Origin: JBJTIF01 sp046094825
GTDB lineage: Bacteria; Actinomycetota; UBA4738; HRBIN12
Length of the DNA: 37,245 bases
Direction: 5' to 3'
Assembly (NCBI GenBank): GCA_046094825.1
Contig: JBJTIF010000072.1
Coordinates: 1 to 37,245, forward strand
Of this stretch, positions 7,048-13,046 are shown one piece after another. Position 1 is the stretch's first letter, and each line of letters starts with the position of its first letter. Below the pieces are notes generated by a model. It saw only the letters and a program-made list of their open reading frames with translations, made no database searches and had not been told where the DNA came from. A program made the position numbers and the translations under genes.

Positions 7048-8089
7048 CGGCGACCCCTTCCGCGCGCTGGGCGGCGAGCGACGCGGGCGGATCGGCGTAC
7101 GCGTGGTCGAAGACCTCGCCCGCCTCGGGGGTGCCGAGCGCGATCGTCCGGGCGCGGATGTCGCCGACCCAGGCCTCGATCTCGGCCTCGCGCTCGGCGA
7201 TCCAGGGCTCGTCGACGAGGCCGCGGGCGAGGAGGTGGGCGCGGTAGCGGACGAGCGGGTCGAGCTCGCGGTACGGCTCGACCGCGGCCTCGTCGCGGTA
7301 GCGCTTCGGGTCGTCGGCGGTCGAGTGCGCCCCGATGCGGTACGTCATCGCCTCGATGAGCGTGGGGCCGTCGCCCCCGCGTGCGCGGGCGCCGGCCGCG
7401 CGCGTGGGCGCGGAGTCCGCGAGCACGTCGTTGCCGTCCACGCGCACGCCCGGCATGCCGTAGCCCGCGGCGCGCGCCGCGATCGGCGCGACGGTCTGCT
7501 GCGCGATCGGCACGGAGATGGCCCACCCGTTGTTCTGGCACAGGAGCACGGTCGGCGTCCGGTAGACCGACGCCATGTTCGCGCCCTCGTGGAAGTCCCC
7601 CTCGGAAGCGCTCCCGTCGCCGAAGTACGCGAGCGAGACCCGGTCGGTCCCCGCGAGCGTCTGACCGAGCCCCCAGCCGACCGCGTGGACGATCTGCGTC
7701 GCGACGGGGACGCAGATCGGCGCGAAGCCGTGCGCGTACGGGTCGTACGGACCGCCGTGCCACGTCCCGCGGTGGTACTCGAGGTACGCGACGACGTCGA
7801 CGCCGCGCGTGACGGCGGCGGCGAGCTCGCGGAAGGTCGGGAACGCCATGTCGCCGGACGCGAGCGCGAAGGCGCTGCCCACCTGCGCGGCCTCCTGGCC
7901 CTCGAACGGCGGGTAGACGGTGAGCTCGCCCTGCCGCTGGAGCGCCCAGCACTCGCGGTCGAGGCGGCGGCACGCGAGCAGCAGGCGCAGGAGTTCGCGG
8001 AGCTCGTCGTCGGAGAGCCCGACGTCGGCATCGCCGACGACGCTGCCGTCCGGCGCGAGCACCTGACGCATCGGCATCTCGTCGGCCAC
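7040..8089 (-). CDS. 2-oxo acid dehydrogenase E1 component, alpha subunit
   Basis: The 349-residue alpha chain of a heterotetrameric keto-acid dehydrogenase E1 carries the ThDP/Mg motif GDGSASEGDFHEGANMA through LLCQNN at residues 157-187, and YRIGAHSTADDPKRYR, the phosphorylation-loop region of this family. The HxGxxDP-type segment HRGTWHGG is also present. It is the first gene of an operon with E1beta and a lone lipoyl protein. The start is GTG 8089, preceded by a TAGAGT box that ends 9 bases upstream. This box stands almost back to back with the TACCCT box of the divergent plus-strand gene at 8118. The segment after GNDVLA (SAPTRAAGARARGGDG) departs from the usual acidic and aromatic residues but keeps length. 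Confidence 0.92.
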   Translation of the reverse strand: MADEMPMRQVLAPDGSVVGDADVGLSDDELRELLRLLLACRRLDRECWALQRQGELTVYPPFEGQEAAQVGSAFALASGDMAFPTFRELAAAVTRGVDVVAYLEYHRGTWHGGPYDPYAHGFAPICVPVATQIVHAVGWGLGQTLAGTDRVSLAYFGDGSASEGDFHEGANMASVYRTPTVLLCQNNGWAISVPIAQQTVAPIAARAAGYGMPGVRVDGNDVLADSAPTRAAGARARGGDGPTLIEAMTYRIGAHSTADDPKRYRDEAAVEPYRELDPLVRYRAHLLARGLVDEPWIAEREAEIEAWVGDIRARTIALGTPEAGEVFDHAYADPPASLAAQRAEGVADA

Positions 8090-8098
8090 GGTCGGCGG

Positions 8099-8104
8099 AC
8101 TCTA
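8099..8104 (-). promoter_or_regulatory. -10 box TAGAGT of the E1alpha operon
   Basis: TAGAGT on the minus strand ends 9 bases before GTG 8089. It is the only plausible promoter element in the 28-base gap shared with the divergent gene. Confidence 0.4.
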
Positions 8105-8105
8105 C

Positions 8106-8111
8106 TACCCT
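8106..8111 (+). promoter_or_regulatory. -10 box TACCCT of the gene at 8118
   Basis: TACCCT ends 6 bases before ATG 8118, matching the leaderless geometry seen repeatedly in this window. Confidence 0.5.
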
Positions 8112-8117
8112 CCCCGC

Positions 8118-8450
8118 ATGGTCCCGGCCGCCGAACTCCGGCTCTTCCAGCCCCTGTCGGCGCTCCCGGGCGACGAGCGCGTGGCGTGGGAACGCTGGCT
8201 CGTCGAGGGTCCGTCCGCGCGACCCCGCTACCGCGACGTGCCGACGCTCGCCGGGCTCGGCATCCTCGCCGACGGTCGCGACCGCGGCGCGGTCCTCGTC
8301 GAGGCCGGGACGACCTACGTCTCCGCCGACCGCACGGAGCTCCAGATCCTCGCCGCGCTCATCGCGCTCCGGGCGGTGCCGCCGTTCGAGACGGGGTTCG
8401 TGGCGGCGGCGCAGGCGACCGAGGGCGCGACGCGCGCATGTCCCACGTGA
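8118..8450 (+). CDS. hypothetical protein, N-terminal part of a split family
   Basis: This 110-residue frame begins MVPAAELRLFQPLSALPGDE and continues through RPRYRDVPTLAGLG, RDRGAVLVEAGTTYVSADRTELQILAALIALRA. It stops shortly after PPFETGFV. Together with the next frame it resembles, end to end, one actinobacterial protein family of unknown function that I recall only loosely as DUF8083-like. That family has an opening LRLYEPLSAFP-type segment and, later, a W-x-P-x-x-W-F segment followed by a final LDYGGL motif. The overlap of 13 bases with the next gene means either two coupled half-proteins or a frameshift. Function unknown. Confidence 0.55.
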   Translation: MVPAAELRLFQPLSALPGDERVAWERWLVEGPSARPRYRDVPTLAGLGILADGRDRGAVLVEAGTTYVSADRTELQILAALIALRAVPPFETGFVAAAQATEGATRACPT

Positions 8451-8866
8451 TGACGAGCGCCTGGGGCATCCCGGCGAGGTGGTTCGCGCTCTTCGCCGAC
8501 GACGAGCGACGCTTCTCCGCGTCGCCGCTCTCGCTCACGTACGCGACGACCGCGCGGAAGGCGCTCGAACGGCTCGAGCGCGCGATCCCGATCCTCCGCG
8601 GCGCGGACCTCGCGCCCGCCGCGGAGCCGCTCGTCGACCTCTACCGCTGGATCGCCGGCGTGCACCCGCGTGCGATCGTGCGCCTCGACTACGGCGGACT
8701 CTGCGACGTGCTCCGGTGGGACGAGCTCGACGGGGACCGCTCCGCGCGCGACCTCTGGGCCTCGATCGATGCGCTCGCGATGGGGGAGGGCCAGCGATCG
8801 GCGGAGCTCTACGCGTCGGTCGCGGGACGCTTCCAGGACCTCCGCGGGCGCGAGGCGCTGAACTAG
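8438..8866 (+). CDS. hypothetical protein, C-terminal part of a split family
   Basis: The frame gives 142 residues from ATG 8438. Visible features are the segment SAWGIPARWFALFADDERRF near the start, a helix TTARKALERLERAIPILRGA, and near residues 85-100 HPRAIVRLDYGGLCDVL, followed by an acidic, helix-rich C-terminus. No enzyme motif or membrane segment is visible. It begins in the +2 frame relative to the preceding gene, 13 bases before that gene ends. No ribosome-binding site is evident before the ATG, so translation would rely on coupling. This supports the idea that both frames are one broken gene. Function unknown. Confidence 0.55.
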   Translation: MSHVMTSAWGIPARWFALFADDERRFSASPLSLTYATTARKALERLERAIPILRGADLAPAAEPLVDLYRWIAGVHPRAIVRLDYGGLCDVLRWDELDGDRSARDLWASIDALAMGEGQRSAELYASVAGRFQDLRGREALN

Positions 8867-8899
8867 CCGGGCGAGCGATCGGCCGGCGCGGTCATCCGG

Positions 8900-8972
8900 T
8901 GGCCGGGGGCAGATTCGAACTGCCGACACCGCGCTTTTCAGGCGCGTGCTCTGCCAACTGAGCTACCCGGCC
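8900..8972 (-). tRNA. tRNA-Phe(GAA)
   Basis: The gene is a 73-base cloverleaf with acceptor arms GGCCGGG/CCCGGCC, anticodon loop CTGAAAA (anticodon GAA), T-arm GGCAG-TTCGAAT-CTGCC and discriminator A. It is the third gene of a Glu-Asp-Phe tRNA run, a common order in Gram-positive bacteria. No CCA is encoded. Confidence 0.96.
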
Positions 8973-8981
8973 GTACATGCC

Positions 8982-9006
8982 AGCACGCCCCCGGAGGGGG
9001 CGTGCT
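8982..9006 (-). repeat. perfect 11-bp inverted repeat between tRNA-Asp and tRNA-Phe
   Basis: AGCACGCCCCC (8982-8992) and GGGGGCGTGCT (8996-9006) pair perfectly around a 3-base loop. No T-tract follows on the minus strand, so it is more likely a processing or attenuating hairpin in the tRNA precursor than a standard terminator. Confidence 0.6.
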
Positions 9007-9009
9007 TCG

Positions 9010-9084
9010 CGCGGGTGACGGGCTTCGATCCCGCGATCTCCGCCTTGACAGGGCGGTGAGGACTCCGGACTCCTCCACACCCGC
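9010..9084 (-). tRNA. tRNA-Asp(GTC) with an unusual T-loop
   Basis: The gene is a 75-base cloverleaf with acceptor arms GCGGGTG/CACCCGC, D-arm GAGG/CCTC around a 10-base loop, anticodon arm CCGCC-CTGTCAA-GGCGG (anticodon GTC) and discriminator G, as expected for Asp. The T-arm is GCGGG-ATCGAAG-CCCGT: positions 54 and 60 are A and G instead of the usual T and T/C, so the T54-A58 pair is lost. Its place between tRNA-Glu and tRNA-Phe supports the identity. Confidence 0.88.
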
Positions 9085-9148
9085 AGGTATTCGGTTCGTG
9101 GTGCCTTCGCTGCTCGGCCGATCCTGCGCCGTCGTGCTGGTGGAGCCG

Positions 9149-9221
9149 TGCCCCCAACGGGGTTCGAACCCGTGTCTCCGCCTTGAAAGGGCGACATCCT
9201 AGGCCGCTAGACGATGGGGGC
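9149..9221 (-). tRNA. tRNA-Glu(TTC)
   Basis: The gene is a 73-base cloverleaf with acceptor arms GCCCCCA/TGGGGGC, anticodon loop CTTTCAA (anticodon TTC), T-arm with GGTTCGAACC and discriminator A. It is the first gene of the Glu-Asp-Phe run. A strong TATACT box lies about 36 bases upstream. Confidence 0.96.
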
Positions 9222-9257
9222 CCGGTGCACCGGACCGCCCCGAGGGGCAGCGCGGCG

Positions 9258-9263
9258 AGTATA
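9258..9263 (-). promoter_or_regulatory. -10 box TATACT of the tRNA-Glu-Asp-Phe run
   Basis: TATACT on the minus strand is one of the best -10 matches in this very GC-rich window. It would give a leader of about 30 bases before tRNA-Glu. No clear -35 is seen. Confidence 0.6.
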
Positions 9264-9290
9264 GCCGGGGGCGGGGCGCGCGCCCTCGGC

Positions 9291-9776
9291 TCAGGTCCGT
9301 TCCTCGGCGGGCCGCGTGACGTCGGCGAGGTCCGCGTCGAGCGCCCCGAGGAGCGCGCGGCCGGGGACGTGGAGGTTCACGCCGTGCGCGCCGGCGCCGA
9401 TCGCGACGGGGTCGAGATCGGCGATCGCCGGCGCCGCGATGACCGGCCAGGCCCGCGACGAGCCGAACGGCGTGATCGTCCCCCGCTCGTAGCCCGTCGC
9501 ATCGCGCGCCTCCTCCTTCTCGGGGAGCGAGATGCGCGACACGCCGAGGTGCCGACGGAGCGCGGGCCAGTCGATCTGCCGCCCGCCCGGTACGAGGACG
9601 AACACGTAGTCGTCCTCCCCGCGCCGCACGACGATCGTCCGCAGGAGGTTGCCGACCGGGATGCCCTGGAGCGCCGCGCTCTCCTCGGCGCTCGTCGGTC
9701 GCTCGGTCGCGACGACGCGCGGTTCGAGGCCGAGGGCGCGTGCGGGCGCGAGGCCCGGTGGATCGATCCCGCTCAC
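9291..9776 (-). CDS. YbaK/EbsC-family aminoacyl-tRNA deacylase
   Basis: The product is a 161-residue protein of the YbaK/ProX trans-editing family, whose members hydrolyse mischarged tRNAs such as Cys- or Ala-tRNA(Pro). Visible signatures are TSAEESAALQGIPVGNLLRTIVV near residues 26-47, VFVLVPGGRQIDW near 57-69 and the glycine-rich ITPFGSSRAWPVIA near 107-120, which corresponds to the GGxSPxG-type substrate loop. GTG 9776 is used because it overlaps the stop of the upstream hydrolase (GTGA), so the pair is co-translated. The exact amino-acid specificity cannot be told. The next genes downstream are tRNAs on the same strand, with 69 bases between. Confidence 0.85.
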   Translation of the reverse strand: MSGIDPPGLAPARALGLEPRVVATERPTSAEESAALQGIPVGNLLRTIVVRRGEDDYVFVLVPGGRQIDWPALRRHLGVSRISLPEKEEARDATGYERGTITPFGSSRAWPVIAAPAIADLDPVAIGAGAHGVNLHVPGRALLGALDADLADVTRPAEERT

Positions 9777-10591
9777 CGCGCGAGGTCCTCGGCGTCGTCG
9801 CAGCGGTGGAGGAGCCACGCGACGACGGGGGCGAGCCCGTCGCGCAGGAGGAACTGGTGATCTCCCTCGTCGAGCAGGACGCGGTCGGCGCGGGCAAGGA
9901 CGTCCGCCCAGCGGTCGAGGTTCTCCGGGGGGACCGACCGATCGCCGCGCGCGAACGCGAGGAGCGACGGCGCGTCGAGGTCGCGGAGCGCCGCGAGATC
10001 GCGCACCGAGTCGGGGTCGTGGAGCGTCCACCAGAGCGTCCGGACCCTCGGCGCGAACCGCTGTCGGCCGTAGTCGAGCGACACGCCCGCGGGGAACCCC
10101 TGCACGACGCCGATCGGCAGGGCGAGGACGGGGACGAGGAGCTTCATCGCGCGGACGCGACCGGTCGCGCCGGTCGGCGCGACGCCCGCGCGCATCCACG
10201 CCTCCGCACCGCCGCCGGTCGGGAACGGCGCGGCGGCGAGCGCGAGCGCGGCGACGCGCTCGCCGCCACGCGACGCCGCCCAGTGGGCCGCGAAGACCCC
10301 GCCGAGCGAGTGCCCGACGAGCGTGATGGGCCCCGGGGGCGTGTCGACGAGGGCGGCGTCGAGGTTCGCGAGGTGGAACGCGCGGTCGTAGCCGAGGTCG
10401 GGCTTGTCCGAGGCGCCGAAGCCCGCGAGGTCGGGGGCGACGATCCGGTAGCGGTGCCCGAGGCGTTCGGCGAGCGGGCGGAAGTACCGGCCCGAGCCCC
10501 CGACGCCGTGGACCGCGAGGAGGGTCGGGCCCTCGCCGTGCTCCCACACGCGCATCCGGCCCCAGTCGAGGTCGAGGGTGCGCCGGCGCAT
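9773..10591 (-). CDS. alpha/beta-fold hydrolase
   Basis: The gene encodes a 272-residue alpha/beta hydrolase with HGVGGSGRYFRPLAERL (oxyanion-hole region, about residues 29-45), the nucleophile elbow GHSLGG (about 94-99), an acid in LLAFARGDRSVP and the catalytic His in DEGDHQFLL near the C-terminus. A cap region lies between. The enzyme should cleave an ester, epoxide or similar bond, but its substrate is unknown. ATG 10591 is preceded by TACCCT at 6 bases, a leaderless promoter that interlocks with that of the divergent SDR gene. The stop overlaps the YbaK start by 4 bases. Confidence 0.88.
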   Translation of the reverse strand: MRRRTLDLDWGRMRVWEHGEGPTLLAVHGVGGSGRYFRPLAERLGHRYRIVAPDLAGFGASDKPDLGYDRAFHLANLDAALVDTPPGPITLVGHSLGGVFAAHWAASRGGERVAALALAAAPFPTGGGAEAWMRAGVAPTGATGRVRAMKLLVPVLALPIGVVQGFPAGVSLDYGRQRFAPRVRTLWWTLHDPDSVRDLAALRDLDAPSLLAFARGDRSVPPENLDRWADVLARADRVLLDEGDHQFLLRDGLAPVVAWLLHRCDDAEDLAR

Positions 10592-10597
10592 ACGGGC

Positions 10598-10603
10598 AGG
10601 GTA
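10598..10603 (-). promoter_or_regulatory. -10 box TACCCT of the alpha/beta hydrolase
   Basis: TACCCT on the minus strand ends 6 bases before the ATG at 10591. Its first two bases (TA at 10602-10603) are also the first two bases of the plus-strand box of the SDR gene. Confidence 0.55.
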
Positions 10604-10607
10604 GCCT
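10602..10607 (+). promoter_or_regulatory. -10 box TAGCCT of the SDR gene
   Basis: TAGCCT ends 7 bases before ATG 10615. It overlaps the opposing hydrolase box by a shared TA, which makes a bidirectional promoter within 23 bases. Confidence 0.55.
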
Positions 10608-10614
10608 CCGGCGC

Positions 10615-11427
10615 ATGGCCGAGGCCGCGCACCCGTTCCCGCTCGCGCCCGACGCGAACGCCGGCGCGGTCGTCCTCGTGACGGGCGGCGGGACGGGGAT
10701 CGGGCGTGCGACGGCGCTCGCCTTCGCACGGAGCGGCGCCGCGATCGCGCTCTGCGGCCGGCGGCCCGAGCCGCTCGAGGCGACCCGGGCCGCCCTCGAG
10801 GCGCTCGGCGCGGAGGCGCTCGCCGTGCCGTGCGACGTCCGCGAGCCCGAGCAGGTCGTCGCGCTCGTCGACGCGGTGCTCGAGCGGTTCGGCCGCATCG
10901 ACGTGCTCGTGAACAACGCGGGCGGGCAGTTCGTCGCGCCGCTCGAGGCGATCTCGCTGAAGGGCTGGCGCGCGGTGCACCGGTTGAACGTCGACGCGGT
11001 GTGGGACCTCACCCGCGAGGTCGCCGAGCGCACGATGATCCCGCGGCGCGGCGGCCTCGTCGTCACGCTCGGGATCTCGCCGCGCCGGGGCAGTCCGCTC
11101 ATGGCGCACTCGGCCGCCGCGCGCGCGGCGCTCGAGAACCTCGCGGGCTCGATCGCGATCAACTGGAGCCGCTACGGGATCCGCGGCGTCCACATCGCGG
11201 CGGGCGTGATCCAGACCGAGGGGCTCGACGGCTACGACGCGGGGATGCGCGACCAGGTCCGCTCGGTCATCCCGTTCGGGCGCTTCGGGACCGCGGACGA
11301 GGTCGGGACGCTCATCGCGTTCCTCGCCACCGCCGGTGGCGCGTACGTCACCGGGACGACGATCGTCGTCGACGGCGGGCTCGACGCCTGGGGGATCGGC
11401 GCGCCCCCGCCGCCGCGGGAGGTCTGA
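10615..11427 (+). CDS. short-chain dehydrogenase/reductase, atypical active site
   Basis: The product is a 270-residue Rossmann-fold SDR. GGGTGIG at residues 24-30 binds the dinucleotide, CDVREPEQV follows, and NNAGG lies near 98-102. The usual YxxxK is replaced: the segment MAHSAAARAALENLAGSI puts Ser where Tyr is expected and Arg where Lys is expected. This resembles the 2,4-dienoyl-CoA reductase-like branch, in which the catalytic Tyr is displaced. An NADPH-dependent enoyl- or dienoyl-CoA reductase is therefore a reasonable guess, but substrate is unproved. Its stop overlaps the next ATG (TGATG), so it is coupled to the FAD oxidoreductase that follows. Confidence 0.85.
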   Translation: MAEAAHPFPLAPDANAGAVVLVTGGGTGIGRATALAFARSGAAIALCGRRPEPLEATRAALEALGAEALAVPCDVREPEQVVALVDAVLERFGRIDVLVNNAGGQFVAPLEAISLKGWRAVHRLNVDAVWDLTREVAERTMIPRRGGLVVTLGISPRRGSPLMAHSAAARAALENLAGSIAINWSRYGIRGVHIAAGVIQTEGLDGYDAGMRDQVRSVIPFGRFGTADEVGTLIAFLATAGGAYVTGTTIVVDGGLDAWGIGAPPPPREV

Positions 11428-13046
11428 TGGGTCGCGCCTACGACGCGATCGTCATCGGCGGCGGCCACAACGGCCTCATCGCGGGGGCGTACCTCGCGCG
11501 CGACGGCGCGCGGACGCTCGTCCTCGAATCGCGGAGCAAGGTCGGCGGCGCCGCGGACACGAGCGCGCCGTGGCCCGAACACCCGGACTTCCGCGTCTCG
11601 ACGTACTCGTACGTCATGTCGCTCATGCCGCCGTCGATCATCCGCGACCTGCGGCTCGCGCGGCACGGCTACAAGGTCACGCCGTTCGGCCCGTACTTCC
11701 AGGCCTTCCCCGACGGGCGCTCGATCACGCTCTACGCCGACGACGCGAAGCGCAACCACGCGTCGATCTCCCGGTTCTCGAAGGCGGACGCGGAGGCGCT
11801 CCCGCGGTGGGACGCGTGGCTGTCGGGCGTCGCCGATGTGCTCGGACCGCTCCTGCTCCGCGTCCCGCCGAAGGTCGGGTCGCTGCGGCCGACCGATCTC
11901 CTCGACACGCTCCGCACCGCCTGGGCCGCGCGCGGCCTCGGGACGCGCGGCGTCGCGGATGTGACGCGCCTGTTCACGATGAGCGTCCGCGACCTCCTCG
12001 ACGACTGGTTCGAGTCCGAGGAGGTGAAGGGCATGCTCACGGTGAACGGCGTGATCGGGACGTGGGCCGGCCCCGACTCCCCGGGGACGGCGTACGTGCT
12101 GCTCCACCACTCGATCGGCGACGTCGGCGACGGCCACCTCGGCTCGTGGGGGTTCCAGGAGGGCGGGATGGGTGGCGTGTCCGACGCGTGCCACCGCGCG
12201 GCGCTCGCGTTCGGCGCGGAGGTCGAGTGCGGCGCCCGGGTCGCGCGGATCCTCGTGCGCGGGGGTCGGGTCGCGGGCGTGCGGCTCGCGGGCGGCGAGG
12301 AGATCCTCGCGCCCGTCGTCGTGACGACGATCCACCCGAAGACGGCGTTCCTCGATCTCGTCGACCGCGACCACCTCCCCGACGAGTTCGTCCGCGACAT
12401 CGAGCGGTGGAAGACGCGGTCGGGCGTCGTGAAGATCAACCTCGCGATCTCCGAGCTGCCGGACTTCACCGCGGCACCGGGGACGAACCTCCAGGACCAC
12501 CACACCGGCTCGGTCGAGCTCTGCTTCTCACCCGCGTACGCGGAGCGCGCGTTCCAGGACGCGCACCTCCACCGCCGCGCGGCGGAGCGACCCTTCGTCG
12601 ACGGGACGATCCCCACGACGCTCGACCACACGCTCATGCCCGAGGGCGTCCACCAGTTCTCGATGTTCTCCCAGTGGGTGCCCGACGACTGGAACCTCGA
12701 ACCGCACCGCGAGGAACTCGAGGCGTACGCGGACCGCGCGATCGACGCGTACACGGAGCTCGCACCGAACTTCCGTCGATCGATCATCGCCCGGCAGGTG
12801 CTCGGTCCCTACGACATGGAGCAGGACCTCGGGCTCATCGGTGGCAACATCTTCCACGGCGAGCTCTCCGTGGATCAGCTCTTCCACATGCGGCCCGCGC
12901 CGGGCTACGCGGACTTCCGCACGCCGATCCCCGGGCTCTACCACGGGTCGTCGGCCACCCACGGCGGCGGCGGCGTGATCGGGATCCCCGGATGGCAGGC
13001 GTACCGACAGGCGAAGCGCGATCGCGCGGTCGGGCGCCGCGGCTAG
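11427..13046 (+). CDS. FAD-dependent oxidoreductase, phytoene desaturase/PYROXD2-like
   Basis: This 539-residue flavoprotein opens with AYDAIVIGGGHNGLIAGAYL, a dinucleotide-binding fold, then LVLESRSKVGGAAD (FAD contact). Near the end it has a C-terminal FAD motif GLYHGSSATHGGGGVIGIPG. The whole layout matches the NAD(P)/FAD oxidoreductases annotated as phytoene desaturase-like or PYROXD2-like. No carotenoid genes surround it, so a role in oxidising another lipid or amine is possible. It is coupled to the SDR upstream. Its TAG stop shares a CTAG palindrome with the stop of the convergent gene. No signal peptide is seen. Confidence 0.88.
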   Translation: MGRAYDAIVIGGGHNGLIAGAYLARDGARTLVLESRSKVGGAADTSAPWPEHPDFRVSTYSYVMSLMPPSIIRDLRLARHGYKVTPFGPYFQAFPDGRSITLYADDAKRNHASISRFSKADAEALPRWDAWLSGVADVLGPLLLRVPPKVGSLRPTDLLDTLRTAWAARGLGTRGVADVTRLFTMSVRDLLDDWFESEEVKGMLTVNGVIGTWAGPDSPGTAYVLLHHSIGDVGDGHLGSWGFQEGGMGGVSDACHRAALAFGAEVECGARVARILVRGGRVAGVRLAGGEEILAPVVVTTIHPKTAFLDLVDRDHLPDEFVRDIERWKTRSGVVKINLAISELPDFTAAPGTNLQDHHTGSVELCFSPAYAERAFQDAHLHRRAAERPFVDGTIPTTLDHTLMPEGVHQFSMFSQWVPDDWNLEPHREELEAYADRAIDAYTELAPNFRRSIIARQVLGPYDMEQDLGLIGGNIFHGELSVDQLFHMRPAPGYADFRTPIPGLYHGSSATHGGGGVIGIPGWQAYRQAKRDRAVGRRG

